Shown here piece after piece: positions 1 to 11,468 of a DNA stretch of 64,000 bases (its first letter is position 1; every line of letters starts with the position of its first letter). Under the pieces are notes generated by a model. The model worked only from the letters and a program-made list of their open reading frames with translations, did no database searches and was not told where the DNA came from. The stretch is taken from assembly GCF_051401765.1 (NCBI RefSeq), contig NW_027480599.1, positions 124,001 to 188,000 of the forward strand. Direction: 5' to 3'. This DNA is from Calliopsis andreniformis. Lineage: Eukaryota; Arthropoda; Insecta; Hymenoptera; Andrenidae. The position numbers and the translations under genes were made by a program.

Positions 1-34
1 ATCTTCAATCCTCAATACTCAATCCTCAATCCTC

Positions 35-232
35 AATCCCCAATACTCAATACTCAACTATCAATCCTCAATTCTCGATACTCAATAGAATATCCTGAAT
101 TCTCAGGATTCAATACTCAAGCCTCAACACTCAACCCTCAGCCCTCATGCTCAATCCTCAGTCCTCAGTCCTCAATCTTCAATCCTCAATACTCAATCTT
201 CAATCCTCAATCCTCAATTCTCTATCCTCAAC
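35..232 (+). repeat. Repeat segment shared with 29,649-29,846 (first copy)
   Basis: This roughly 200-bp segment recurs 29,614 bp downstream. Both copies share the run of variant units around CTCAACTATC, the L2 landmark with its dyad, and the block rich in GCCTCAACACTC and GCCCTCATGCTC. Similarity fades at about 232. It is one of two pieces linking the left edge of the window to 27.9-29.9 kb. Confidence 0.8.
92..109. other. Short dyad around GAATTC, A:T outer pair
   Basis: Perfect 7-bp inverted arms ATCCTGA and TCAGGAT flank a 4-base ATTC spacer and enclose an EcoRI site. GG on the + strand is otherwise very rare in this array, so the right arm is not ordinary heptamer sequence. Function unknown. 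Confidence 0.75.
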
Positions 233-879
233 CCTCAATCCTCAATCATCAATCCTCAATCCCCAATCCTCAATCTTCAACCCTCAATCATCAATCCTCA
301 ATCCTCAATCCTCAAACCTCAATCCTCAACCCACAGTCCTCATCCTCAATTCTCAATTCTCAATCCTCAGTCCTTAATCCTCAGTCTTCAATCCTCAATA
401 ATCAATCTCCAACCCTAGATCCTCAATCCCCAATCCTCAATCCTTAATCCTCAATCTTCAATCCCCAATCCTCAATCCTCAACCATCATTCCTCAATACT
501 CAATCTTCAAACCTCAATCCTCAGTCCTCAAACCTCAATTCTGAATCCGCAATCCTCAATCTTCAATCCTCAGTCCCCAATCCTCAATCTTCAATCCTCA
601 ATCCTCAATCCTCGATCCTCGATCCTCTATCCTCAATCATCAATCCTCAATCCTCAATGTTCAATCCGCAATAACCAATCCTCAATTTTCAATCCTCAAT
701 ACTGAATCTTCAATCCTCAATCCTCAATCCTCAATCCTTAATCCTCAATCTTCAATCTTCAATCCCCAGTCCCCAATCATCAGTCTTCAATTCTCAATCC
801 TCAATCCTCGATCCTCAATCCTCAATCCTCAGTCCTCAGTCCTGAAACCTCAACCCTCAACCCTCACTCATCAATCCTC
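233..879 (+). repeat. Heptamer field without recognised higher-order copy
   Basis: Plain degenerate heptamers with TCTTCAA and TCCCCAA variants. I see no landmark and could not match this stretch confidently to another part of the window. Confidence 0.7.
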
Positions 880-1375
880 AATCTTCAATACTCAATCGTC
901 AATCCTCAGTCCTCAATCCTCAATCATCAATCCTCGTTCCTCAAACCTCAACCCTCAACCCTCAGTCCTCATCCTCAATTCTCAATTCTCAATGCTCAAT
1001 CCTCAATCCTCAATCCTCAGTCCTCAATCCTCAATCCTCAAGCCTCAAACCTCAATCCTCAACCGTCAGTCCTCGTCCTCAATCCTCAACACTCAATCCT
1101 CAATCTTCAATCCTGAGTCAACAATCCTCAATCCTCAATCCTCAGTCCTCAAACCTCAATCCTGAATCCTGAATCCTGTATACTCAATCTTCAGCCCTGA
1201 GTCCTCAGCAATCAGTTGCCAATCCTCAATCCTCAATAGAATATCCTCAATTTAAAGTTTTCAATACTCAATACTCAATCTGCAATCTTCAGATCTCTAT
1301 CGACAAACATCAATTCTCATCACTCAACCCTCAATACTCAGTCCCCAATCCTCAATCTTCAATCCTCAACCTTCA
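880..1375 (+). repeat. Repeat segment shared with 27,888-28,383 (first copy)
   Basis: About 0.5 kb recurring at an offset of 27,008 bp, with a related partial match at 26,290 bp because the target is itself tandemly duplicated by 718 bp. Diagnostic features are the CAATCGTC unit at 893, the phase-slipped CTCATCCTC and CTCGTCCTC units, and a variant L1 landmark at about 1,230 carrying TTTAAAGTTTTC instead of the usual TTCACAGTTTTC. This TTTAAAG variant was seen only here and in the two copies at 27,541 and 28,259. Confidence 0.85.
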
Positions 1376-1614
1376 ATCCTCAATCCTCAATCCTCAATCC
1401 TCAATCCTCAATCCTCAGTCCTCAATCGTCAATCTTCAATCCTCAATACTCAATCTTCAATCCTCAATCCTCAATCCTCAATCCTCAATCCTCATTCTTC
1501 AAGCCTCAATACCCGATCCTCAATCTTCAATCCTCAATCCGCAATCCACAATCCTCAATCCTCAGTCCTCAAACCTCAATCCTCAATCCTCAGTCCTGAA
1601 TACTCAATCTTCAA
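1376..1614 (+). repeat. Heptamer field between two shared segments
   Basis: Ordinary heptamers with a few TCATTCTTCAA-type variants. No clear long-range copy was identified by eye. Confidence 0.65.
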
Positions 1615-1970
1615 TCGTCAATCCCCAATCCTCAATCTTCAATCCTCAATCCTCAATCCTCAATCGTCAATCCTCATTCCTCAATCCTCAGTCCTCAGAG
1701 CACAATCCACAACCCTCAGTCCTCAACACTCAATCCTCATCCTCAATCCTCAATCCTCAATCCTCAATCCTCAATCTTCAATCCTCAATAATCAATCGCC
1801 AATCCTACATCCTCAATCTCCAATCCTCAATCCTCAATCCTCAAACCTCAATCCTCATTCCTCAAACCTCAACCCTCAGTCCTCATCCTCAATCCTCAAT
1901 CCTCAATCTTCAATGCTCAATCCCCAATCCTCAATCTTCAGTGCTCAGTCCTCAATCCTCAATCTTCAAT
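1615..1970 (+). repeat. Repeat segment shared with 3,575-3,930 (first copy)
   Basis: About 355 bp repeated at an offset of 1,960 bp, exactly 280 heptamers. Shared markers include the unit run with CAGAGCACAATCCACAACC near 1,697 and the TCGCCAATCCTACATCC variant near 1,796. The copies differ by scattered substitutions. Confidence 0.8.
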
Positions 1971-3574
1971 CCTCAGTCCTCAATCCTCAATCCTCAGTCC
2001 TCAGACCTCAATCCTCAACCCTCAGTCCTCATACTCAACCCTCAATACTCAATCCTCTATCCTCAATATTCAATCCTCTATACTCAATCTTCAATCCTCA
2101 ATACTCAATCCTCAATCCTCGACCCTCAATCCTCAATCCTCAATCCTCAATCCTCAATCTTCAATCCTCAATACACAATCTCGAATCCTCAATCCTCAAT
2201 CCTCAATCCTCAAACCTCAATCCTCAATCCTTGATCTTCAATCCTCAATCCCCAATCCTCAATCTTCAATCCTCAATCCTCAATCCTCAATCCTCAACCC
2301 TCAGTCCTCGTCCTCAATCCTCAACCCTCAACCCTCAACCCTCAATCCTCAAACATCAATACTAAATCCTCAATCCTCACTCCTCAATCCTCTATCCTCA
2401 ATCCTCAATCCTCAAACCTCAATCCTCAATATTCAATCCTCAATAATGAAGCGCCAATCCTACATCCTCAATCTTCAATCCACAATCCTCAATCCTCAAT
2501 CTTCAATACTCAATCCCCAATCCTCAATCTTCAATCCTCAATAGTCAATCTCCAATCCTACAGCCTCAAACCTAAGTCCTCAACCATCAACCCTCATTCC
2601 TTAATAATCAACACAATTTCCTGAATTCTCAGGACTCAATACTCCATCCACAATATTCAATCATCAAATCTCAATCCTCAAACATCAATCCTCAGCACTC
2701 AATCCTCAAACCTCAGTCCTCAATATGGAATCCTCAATCCTCAATCCTCAATCCTCAACCCTCAATCCTCAATCCTCAATCCTCAGTCATCAATACTCAA
2801 TCTTCGATCCTCAAGCCTTAATCTTCAATCCTCAGTCCCCAATCCTCAATCTTCAATCCTCAATCCTCAATCCTCAATCCTCAATCCTCAATCCTTTATC
2901 CTCAATCATCAATCCCCAATCCTCAATCTTCAATACTCAACCCTCACTCCTCAATCCTCAAACCTCAATCCTCAATCCTTAATCTTCAATCCTCAATCCC
3001 CAATCCTCAATCTTCAATCCTCAATCCTCAATCCTCTATCCTCAACACACAATCCTCAGTCCTCAGTCCTCAATCCTCAATCCTCAACCCTCAGTCCTCA
3101 ACCCTCAGTCCTCGTCCTCAATCCACAAACCTCAATTCTCAATCCTCAATCCTCAATCCTCAATATTCAATCCTCAATACTCATTCTTCAATCCTCAATT
3201 CTCAATCCTCAATCCTCATTCCTCAATCCTCAATCCATTATCCTCAATCCTCAATCCCCAACCCTCAACCTTCAATACTCAACCCTCACTCCTCAATCCT
3301 CAATCCTCAACCCTCAGACCTCTTCCTCAATCCTCAATCCTCAATCCTCAAACCTCAATATTCAATCCTCAATACTCAATCTTCAATCCTCGATCCTCAA
3401 TCCTCAATCGTCAATCCTCAATCCTCCCTCCTCAATCCTCAATCCTCAATCTTCAATACTCAATCCTCAATCACCAATCCTCAATCCTCAATCCACAATC
3501 CTCATTCCTCAAACCTCGATCCTCAACACTCAGTCCTCATCCTCAATCCTCAATCCTCAATCTTCAATCCTCAA
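1971..3574 (+). repeat. Heptamer field with one L2 landmark
   Basis: Degenerate heptamers containing an early-type L2 landmark near 2,611-2,650 (ACACAATTTCCTGAATTC followed by AGGACTC). Several runs resemble those at 9.2-9.9 kb, including the same ACACAATTTCCTGA form of the landmark, but I did not fix a single offset. Confidence 0.7.
2619..2634. other. Short dyad around GAATTC, 6-bp arms
   Basis: TCCTGA and TCAGGA flank ATTC. The next outer bases are T and C, so the seventh pair is lost here. The same form recurs at 9,848-9,863. Confidence 0.7.
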
Positions 3575-3930
3575 TCCTTAATCCCCAATCCTCAATCTTC
3601 AATCCTCTATCCTCAATCCTCAATCGTCAATCCTCATTCCTCAATCATCAGTCCTCAGAACACAATCCACAACCCTCAGTCCTCAACACTCAATCCTCAT
3701 CCTCAATCCTCAATCCTCAATCCTCAATCCTCAATCTTCAATACTCAATAATCAATCGCCAATCCTACATCCTCAATCTCCAATCCTCAATCCTCAATCC
3801 TCAATCCTCAATCCTCATTCCTCAAACCTCAACCCTCAGTCCTCATCCTCAATCCTCAATCCTCAATCTTCAATGCTCAATCCCCAATCCTCAATCTTCA
3901 ATGCTCAGTCCTCAATCCTCAATCCTAAAT
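3575..3930 (+). repeat. Second copy of the 1,615-1,970 segment
   Basis: Matches at +1,960 bp. Differences include CAGAGCAC changed to CAGAACAC, and GTGCTCAG changed to ATGCTCAG near the right edge. Confidence 0.8.
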
Positions 3931-4110
3931 CCTCAATCCTCAATCCTCAATCCACAATCCTCAATTCTCAACCCTCAATCCTCAGCCCTCAGTCCTCATC
4001 CTCAACCCTCAATCCTCAATCTTCAATCCTCAATCCCCAATCCTCAATCTTCAATGCTCAGTCCTCAATCCTCAATCCTAAATCCTCAATCCTCAATCCT
4101 CAATCCTCTG
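3868..4110 (+). repeat. Local tandem duplication, about 153-bp period
   Basis: The block from CTTCAATGCTC at 3,868 is repeated from 4,021, including the rare CCTAAATCC unit. A period of 153 is one base short of 22 heptamers, so the copies are out of heptamer phase by one base; the missing base sits in a CTCATCCTC junction unit. Confidence 0.75.
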
Positions 4111-4130
4111 TCCACAAAGCACAATCCTCA

Positions 4131-4184
4131 ACCCTCAGTCATCGTCCTCAATTCTCAACCCTCAGTCATCGTCCTCAATTCTCA
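4131..4184 (+). repeat. 27-bp exact tandem duplication
   Basis: Two adjacent exact copies of a 27-base unit that starts ACCCTCAGTCATCG. The unit is four heptamers minus one base and includes a phase-slipped TCATCGTCC. Confidence 0.85.
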
Positions 4185-5146
4185 ACCCTGAATCCTCAAA
4201 CCTCAATCCTCAATCCTCAATCCTCAATCCTCAATCCTCAATCCTTAATCTTCAATCCTCAATCCCCAATCCTCAATCTGCAATCCTCAATCCTCAATCC
4301 TCAATCCTCAATCCACAATCCTCAGCCCTCAGTCCTCAATCCTCAATCCTCAACCCTCAGTCCTCGTCCTCAATCCTCAAACCTCAATTCTCAATCCTCA
4401 ATCCTCAATCCTCAATATTCAATCCTCAATACTCATTCTTCAATCCTCAATCCTCAATCCTCAATCCTCATTCCTCAATCCTCAATCCTTTATCCTCAAT
4501 CCTGAATCCCCAATCCTCAATCTTCAATACTCAACCCTCACTCCTCAATCCTCAATCCTCAACCCTCAGTCCTCTTCCTCAATCCTCAATCCTCAATCCT
4601 CAATCCTCAATCTTCAATCCTCAATACTCAATCTTCAATCCTCGATCCTCAATCCTCAATCGTCAATCCTCAACCCTCCCTCCACAATCCTCAATCCTCA
4701 GTCTTGAATACTCAATCCTCAATCATCAATCCTCAATCCACAATCCTCATTCCTCAAACCTCGATCCTCAACACTCACTCCTCATCCTCAATCCTCAATC
4801 CTCAATCTTCAATCCTCAATCCTCAATCCACAATCCTCAATCTTCAATCCTCAGTCCTCAATCCTCAATCCTAAATCCTCAATCCGTAATCCTCAATCCT
4901 CTGTCCTCAAACATCAATCCTCAATCCTGAGTCCTCATCCTCAATCCTCAGTCCTCAATCATCAATCCTCAATCTTCAATCCTCAATAATCAATCTCCAA
5001 TCCTACAACCTCAAACCTCAATCCTCAATCTTCAACCCTCAATCCTCAATCCTCAATCCTGAATCCTCAATCTTCAACACACAACCCTCAACCATCAATC
5101 CTCAATACTAAACCATCAACCCTCATTCCTCAATACCCAACACAAT

Positions 5147-5164
5147 GTCCTGAATTCTCAGGAC
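5147..5164. other. Short dyad around GAATTC, G:C outer pair
   Basis: Arms GTCCTGA and TCAGGAC with ATTC between. The outer pair is G:C, against A:T in the dyad at 92. Confidence 0.75.
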
Positions 5165-6116
5165 TCAATATTCGATCCAGAATATTCAATCATCAAATCA
5201 CAATCCTCAAACATCAATCCTCAGCACTCAATCCTCAAACCTCAGTCCTCAATACGCAATCCTCAATCCTCAATCCTCAATCCTCAGTCCTCAGACCTCA
5301 ATCCTCAACCCTCAGTCTTCATACTCAACCCTCAATACTCAATCCTCAATCCTCAATATTCAATCCTCTATACTCAATCTTCAATCCTCAATCCTCAATC
5401 CTCAATCCTCAACCCTCAATCCTCAATCCTCAATCCTCAATCCTCAATCCTCAACACACAATCCTCAGTCCTCAGCCCTCAGTCCTCAATCCTCAATCCT
5501 CAACTCTCAGTCCTCGTCCTCAATCCTCAAACCTCAATTCTCAATCCTCAACCCACAATCCTCAATATTCAGTCCTCAATACTCATTCTTCAATCCTCAA
5601 TCCTCAATCCTCAATCCTCAATCCTCATTCCTCAATCCTCAATCCTTTATCCTCAATCCTCAATCCCCAATCCTCAATCTTCAATACTAAACCCTCAATC
5701 CTCAATCCTCAATCCTCAACCCTCAGTCCTCAAACCTCAATCCTCAACCCTCAGACCTCTTCCTCAATCCTCAATCCTCAATCCTGAATCCTCAATCTTC
5801 AATCCTCAATACTCAATCTTCAATCCCCGATCCTCAATCCTCAATCGTCAATCCTCATCCCTCAAACCTCAATCCCCAATCCTCAATCCTCAATCGTCAA
5901 TCCTCAATCCTCAATCCTCAATCCTCAATCCTCAATCTTCAATCCTCAATAATCAATCTCCAATCCTACAACCTCAAACCTCAATCCTCAATCTTCAACC
6001 CTCAATCCTCAATCCTCAATCCTCAATCCTCAATCCTCAATCTTCAACACACAACCCTCAACCATCAATCCTCAATACTAAACCATCAACCCTCATTCCT
6101 CAATACTCAACACAAT

Positions 6117-6134
6117 GTCCTGAATTCTCAGGAC
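6117..6134. other. Short dyad around GAATTC, G:C outer pair
   Basis: Identical to the dyad 970 bp upstream, including the EcoRI site. Confidence 0.75.
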
Positions 6135-7293
6135 TCAATACTCAATCCAGAATATTCAATCATCAAATCACAATCCTCAAACATCAATACTCAGCACTCA
6201 ATCCTCAAACCTCAGTCCTCAATACGCAATCCTCAATCCTCAATCCTCAATCCTCAGTCCTCAGACCTCAATCCTCAACCCTCAGTCCTCATACTCAACC
6301 CTCAATACTCAATCCTCAATCCTCAATATTCAATCCCCTATACTCAATCTTCAATCCTCAATCCTCAATCCTCAATCCTCGACCCTCAATCCTCAATCCT
6401 CAATCCTCAATCCTCAATCCTCTGCCCACAAAGCACAATCCTCAACCCTCAGTCCTCAATCCTCAATCCTCAATCCTCAATCCTTAATCTTCAATCCTCA
6501 ATCCCCAATCCTCAATCTGCAATCCTGAATCCCCAATCCTCAATCCTCAATCCACAATCCTCAGCCCTCAGTCCCCAATCCTCAATCCTCAACCCTCAGT
6601 CTTCGTCTTCAATCCACAAACCTCAATTCTCAATCCTCAATCCTCAATCCTCAATATTCAATCCTCAATACTCATTCTCCAATCCTCAATCCTCAATCCT
6701 CAATCCTCATTCCTCAATCCTCAATCCTTTATCCTCAATCCTCAATCCCCAATCCTCAATCTTCAATACTCAACCCGCACTCCTCAATCCTCAATCCTCA
6801 ACCCTCAGTCCTCTTCCTCAATCCTCAATCCTCAGTCCTCATACTCAACCCTCAATACTCAATCATCAATCCTCAATCCTCAATCCACAATCCTCATTCC
6901 TCAAACCTCGATTCTCAACACTCAGTCCTCATCCTCAACCATCAATCCTCAATCTTCAATCCTCAATCCTCAATCCACAATCCTCAATCTTCAATCCTCA
7001 GTCCTCAATCCTCAATCCTAAATCCTCAATCCTTAATCCTCAATCCTCTGTCCTCAAACATCAATCCTCAATCCTCAGTCCTCATCCTCAACCCTCAATC
7101 CTCAATCATCAATCCTCAATCTTCAATCCTCAATAATCAATCTCCAATCCTACAACCTCAAACCTCAATCCTCAATCTTCAACACTCAATCCTCAATCCT
7201 CAATCCTCAATCCTCAATCTTCAACACACAACCCTCAACCATCAATCCTCAATACTAAACCATCAACCCTCATTCCTCAATACTCAACACAAT

Positions 7294-7311
7294 GTCCTGA
7301 ATTCTCAGGAC
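7294..7311. other. Short dyad around GAATTC, G:C outer pair
   Basis: Identical to the two preceding dyads, 1,177 bp after the last one. Confidence 0.75.
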
Positions 7312-8311
7312 TCAATACTCAATCCAGAATATTCAATCATCAAATCACAATCCTCAAACATCAACCCTCAGCACTCAATCCTCAAACCTCAGTCCTCAAT
7401 ACGCAATCCTCAATCCTCACTCCTCAATTCTCAGTCCTCAGACCTCAATCCTCAGCCCTCAGTCCTCATACTCAACCCTCAATACTCAATCCTCAATCCT
7501 CAATATTCAATCCCCTATACTCAATCTTCAATCCTCAATCCTCAATCCTCAATCCTCGACCCTCAATCCTCAATCCTCAATCCTCAATCCTCAATCCTCT
7601 GTCCGCAAAGCACAATCCTCAACCCTCAGTCCTCGCCCTCAATTCTCAACCCTCAATCCTCAATCCTCTATCCTCAATCCTCAATCCTCAATCCTCAATC
7701 CTCAATCCTCAATCCTTAATCTTCAATCCTCAATCCCCAATCCTCAATCTGCAATCCTGAATCCCCAATCCTCAATCCTCAATCCACAATCCTCAGCCCT
7801 CAGACCTCAATCCTCATTCCTCAAACCTCAGTCTTCGTCCTCAATCCACAAACCTCAATTCTCAATCCTCAATCCTCAATCCTCAATATTCAATCCTCAA
7901 TACTCATTCTCTAATCCTCAATCCTCAATCCTCAATCCTCATTCCTCAATCCTCAATCCTTTATCCTCAATCCTCAATCCCCAATCCTCAATCCTCAATC
8001 CACAATCCTCAGCCCTCAGTCCTCAATCCTCAATCCTAAATCCTCAATCCTTAATCCTCATTCCTCTGTCCTCAAACATCAATCCTCAATCCTCAGTCCT
8101 CATCCTCAATCCTCCATCCTCAATCATCAATCCTCAATCTTCAATCCTCAATAATCAATCTCCAATCCTACAACCTCAAACCTCAATCCTCAATCTTCAA
8201 CCCTCAATCCTCAATCCTCAATCCTCAATCCTCAATCTTCAACACACAACCCTCAACCATCAATCCTCAATACTAAACCATCAACCCTCATTCCTCAATA
8301 CTCAACACAAT

Positions 8312-8329
8312 GTCCTGAATGCTCAGGAC
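8312..8329. other. Short dyad, arms kept, EcoRI site lost
   Basis: Both 7-bp arms are intact (GTCCTGA and TCAGGAC), but the spacer is ATGC instead of ATTC, which removes the GAATTC site. The change is copied to 11,803, so it predates the 3.49-kb duplication. Confidence 0.75.
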
Positions 8330-9227
8330 TCAATACTCAATCCAGAATATTCAATCATCAAATCACAATCCTCAAACATCAATCCTCAGCAATCAATCCT
8401 CAAACCTCAGTCCTCAATACGCAATCCTCAATCCTCAATCCTCAATCCTCAGTCCTCAGACCTCAATCCTCAACCCTCAGTCCTCATACTCAACCCTCAA
8501 TACTCAATCCTCAATCCTCAATATTCAATCCCCTATACTCAATCTTCAATCTTCAATCCTCAATCCTCAATCCTCGACCCTCAATCCTCAATCCTCAATC
8601 CTCAATCCTCAATCCTCAATCTTCAATCCTCCATACACAATCTCGAACACTCAATCCTCAATCCTCAATCCTCAAACCTCAATCCTCAATCCTTAATCTT
8701 CAATCCGCAATCCCCAATCCTCAATCTTCAATCCTCAATCCTCAATCCTCAATCCTCAACACACAATCCTTAGTCCTCAGTCCTCAATCCTCAATCCTCA
8801 ACCCTCAGTCCTCGTCCTGCATCCTCAAACCTCAATTCTCAATCCTCAATCCTCAACCCTCAATCCTCAACCCTCAGTCTTCATCCTCAATCCTCAATCC
8901 ACAATCTTCAACCCTCAATCCCCAATCCTCAATCATCAATGCTCAGTCCTCAATCCTCAATCCTAAATCCTCAATCCTCAATCCTCAATCCTCAATCCAC
9001 AATCCTCAGCCCTCAGTCCTCAATCCTCAATCCTCAACCCTCAGTCCTCGTCCTCAATCCTCAAACCTCAATTCTCAATCCTCAATCCTCAATCCTCAAT
9101 ATTCAATCCTCAATACTCATTCTTCAATCCTCAATCCTCAATCCTCAATCCTCATTCCTCAATCCTCAATCCTTTATCCTCAATCCTCAATCCCCAATCC
9201 TCAAGCTTCAATACTAAAACCCTCAAC

Positions 9228-10360
9228 GCTCAATCCTCAATCCACAATCCTCAGTCCTCATACCTCAATCCTCAACCCTCAGACCTCTTCCTCAATCCTC
9301 AATCCTCAATCCTGAATCCTCAATCTTCAATCCTCAATACTCAATCTTCAATCCTCGATCCTGAATCCTCAATCGTCAATCCTCAATCCTCACTCCTCAG
9401 TCCTCAATCCTCAATCTTCAGTACTCAATCCTCAATCATCAACCCTCAATCCTCAATCCACAATCCTCATTCCTCAAACCTTGATCCTCAATACTCAGTC
9501 CTCATCCTCAATCCTCAATCCTCAATCTTCAATCCTCAATCCCCAATCCTCAATCTTCAATCCTCAATCCTCTATCCTCAATCCTCAATCCTAAATCCAC
9601 AATCCTCATCCCTCAAACCTCAATCCCCAATCCTCAATACTCAATCGTCAATCCTCAATCCTCAATCCTCAATCCTGAATCCTCAATCTTCAATACTCAG
9701 TCCTCAATCCTCAATCCTCAATCCTCAATCTTCAATACTCAATCCCCAATCCTCAATCTTCAATCCTCAACAGTCAATCTCCAATCCTACAGCCTCAAAC
9801 CTAAATCCTCAACCATCAACCCTCATTCCTTAATAATCAACACAATTTCCTGAATTCTCAGGACTCAATACTCAATCCACAATATTCAATCATGAAATCT
9901 CAATCCTCAAACATTAATCCTCAGCACTCAATCCTCAAACCTCAGTCCTCAATCCACAACCCTCAACCTTCAATCCTCAATACTCAATCTTCAATGCTCA
10001 TTCCTCAATCCTCAATCCACAATTCTCTATCCACAAACGTCAATTCTCATCGCTCAACCCTCAACACTCCCTCCCCAATCCTCAATCTTCAATCCTCAAT
10101 CCTCAATCCTCAATCCTCAATCCTCAATCCTCAATTTTCAATCCTCAATTCTCAATCCTCAATACTCAATGCTCAATCGCCAATCCTCAATCACCAATCC
10201 TCAATCTTCAATACTCAATCCTGAATCCTCAAACCTCAATCCTCAATCTTCAATCCTCAATGCTCAATCCTCAATCCTCAATCTTCAGTCCTCAATCCTC
10301 AAGCCTCAATCCTCAAACCTCAATCATCAACCGTCAGTCCTCGTCCTCAATCCTCAACCC
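9228..10360 (+). repeat. Segment present in copy 1, missing from copy 2
   Basis: The copy offset changes from 3,490 bp (left part) to 2,359 bp (right part), so about 1,131 bp between these points is absent from copy 2. The segment holds the ACACAATTTCCTGA landmark with its dyad (9,848) and the CAACGTCAATTCTCATCGC block near 10,035. The reverse history, insertion into copy 1, is not excluded. Related sequence to its right part occurs at 14.3 kb and 20.75 kb. Confidence 0.75.
9848..9863. other. Short dyad around GAATTC, 6-bp arms
   Basis: Same 6-bp-arm form as at 2,619, in the same ACACAATTTCC context, implying common descent of the two modules. Confidence 0.7.
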
Positions 10361-11016
10361 TCAATCCTCAATCCTCAATCTTCAATCCTCAATACTCAAT
10401 ATTCAATCCTCAATCCTCAATCCTCAATCCCCAATCTTCAATCCTCAATCCTCAATCCTCAATCCTCATTCTTCAATTCACAATACCCAATCCTCAATCT
10501 TCAATCCTCAATCCTCAATCCTCAATCCTCAATCCTCAATCCTCAGTCCTGAGTCCTCAAACTTCAATCATCAACCCTCAGCCCTCACCCTCAATCCTCA
10601 ATCCTCAATCCTCAGTCCTCAAACCTCTATCCTCAACCCTCAGTCCTCTTCCTCAATCCTCAATCCTCAATCCTCAATCCTCAATCTTCAATCCTCAATC
10701 CTCAATTCTCAATCCTCAATCCTCAATCTTCAATCCTCAATCCTCAATCCTCAATCCTCAATCCTCAGTCCTCAGTCCTCAAACCTCAACCCTCAGCCCT
10801 CAGTCATCAACCCTCAATCTTCAATCCTCAATAACCAATCTCAAATCGTAGATCCTCAATCCCCAATCTTCAATCCTTAATCCTCAATCTTCAATCCTCA
10901 ATCCCCAGTCCTCAATCTTCAATCCTCAATCCTCAATCCCCAATATTCAACACACAACCCTCAACCATCAATCCTCAATACTCAACCATCAATTCTCAAT
11001 TCTCAATACTCAATAT

Positions 11017-11310
11017 AATATCCTGAATTCTCATGGTTCAATACTCAATCCACAATATTCAATAATCAAATCTCAATCCTCAAACATCAATTCTCAACAC
11101 TCAATCCTCAGCACTCAGTCCTCTCTCTTCACTCCTCCATCCTCAATCCTCAATCCTCAAGCCTCAGTCCTCAATCCTCAATCCTCAATCCTCAATCCTC
11201 AGTCCTCAAACGTCAACCCCGAATCCTCAACCCTGAATCCTCAATCTTCAGCCCTCAGTCCTCAACAATCAATTGTCAATCCTCAATCCTCAATAGAATA
11301 TCCTCAATTC
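11017..11310 (+). repeat. Paired L2-L1 landmarks, 280 bp apart
   Basis: AATATCCTGAATTCTCATGG at 11,017 is followed by AATATCCTCAATTCACAG at 11,297, exactly 280 bp or 40 heptamers later. In this later type of L2 the right arm reads TCATGGT, so the inverted repeat seen in the first 10 kb is gone although GAATTC remains. The same spacing recurs in many later pairs. Confidence 0.85.
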
Positions 11311-11468
11311 ACAGTTTTCAATACTCAATCCCCATTCTTCAATCTTCAAATCTCAATCCACAAACATCAATTCTCATCACTCAACCCTCAACACTCAGTT
11401 CTCAATCTTCAATCCTAAATCCTCAATCCTCAATCTTCAATCCTCGATACTCAATCTTCAATCCTCTA

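Larger units (their letters stand above)
4979..8330 (+). repeat. Higher-order repeat of about 1 kb, dyad-marked
   Basis: Four successive modules each run from AATCTCCAATCCTACAACC (4,992; 5,955; 7,139; 8,157) through CACACAACCCTCAACC and ACTAAACCATCAACC to the dyad GTCCTGA...TCAGGAC (5,147; 6,117; 7,294; 8,312). Spacing between dyads is 970, 1,177 and 1,018 bp, so module length varies by insertion or loss of internal units while the marker block stays close to constant. A fifth module occurs at 11,646-11,820 as part of a duplicated segment. Confidence 0.88.
7978..11468 (+). repeat. 3.49-kb tandem duplication, copy 1
   Basis: Copy 1 of a segment repeated at +3,491 bp. It includes the dyad at 8,312, the variant CTCGTCCTGCATCC near 8,815, the CAAGCTTCAATACTAAAACC block near 9,202, an L2-L1 pair (11,017 and 11,297) and the TCTCTCTTCACTCC run near 11,124. 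Copy 2 abuts it directly at about 11,469. The left junction lies in plain heptamers, so its exact base is ambiguous. Confidence 0.85.

Noticed and set aside
147..377. Short + strand open frames, such as this 76-codon one, as small genes
   Set aside because: Same repeat peptide. The ATG comes from chance variants (CTCATGCTC) and the end from a CTTAAT variant. Nothing distinguishes it from the surrounding satellite.
11013..11020. TATAAT-like motif in AATATAATATCC as a bacterial -10 box
   Set aside because: It is a one-base variant of the common AATAGAATATCC landmark; there is no -35 partner and no gene downstream.
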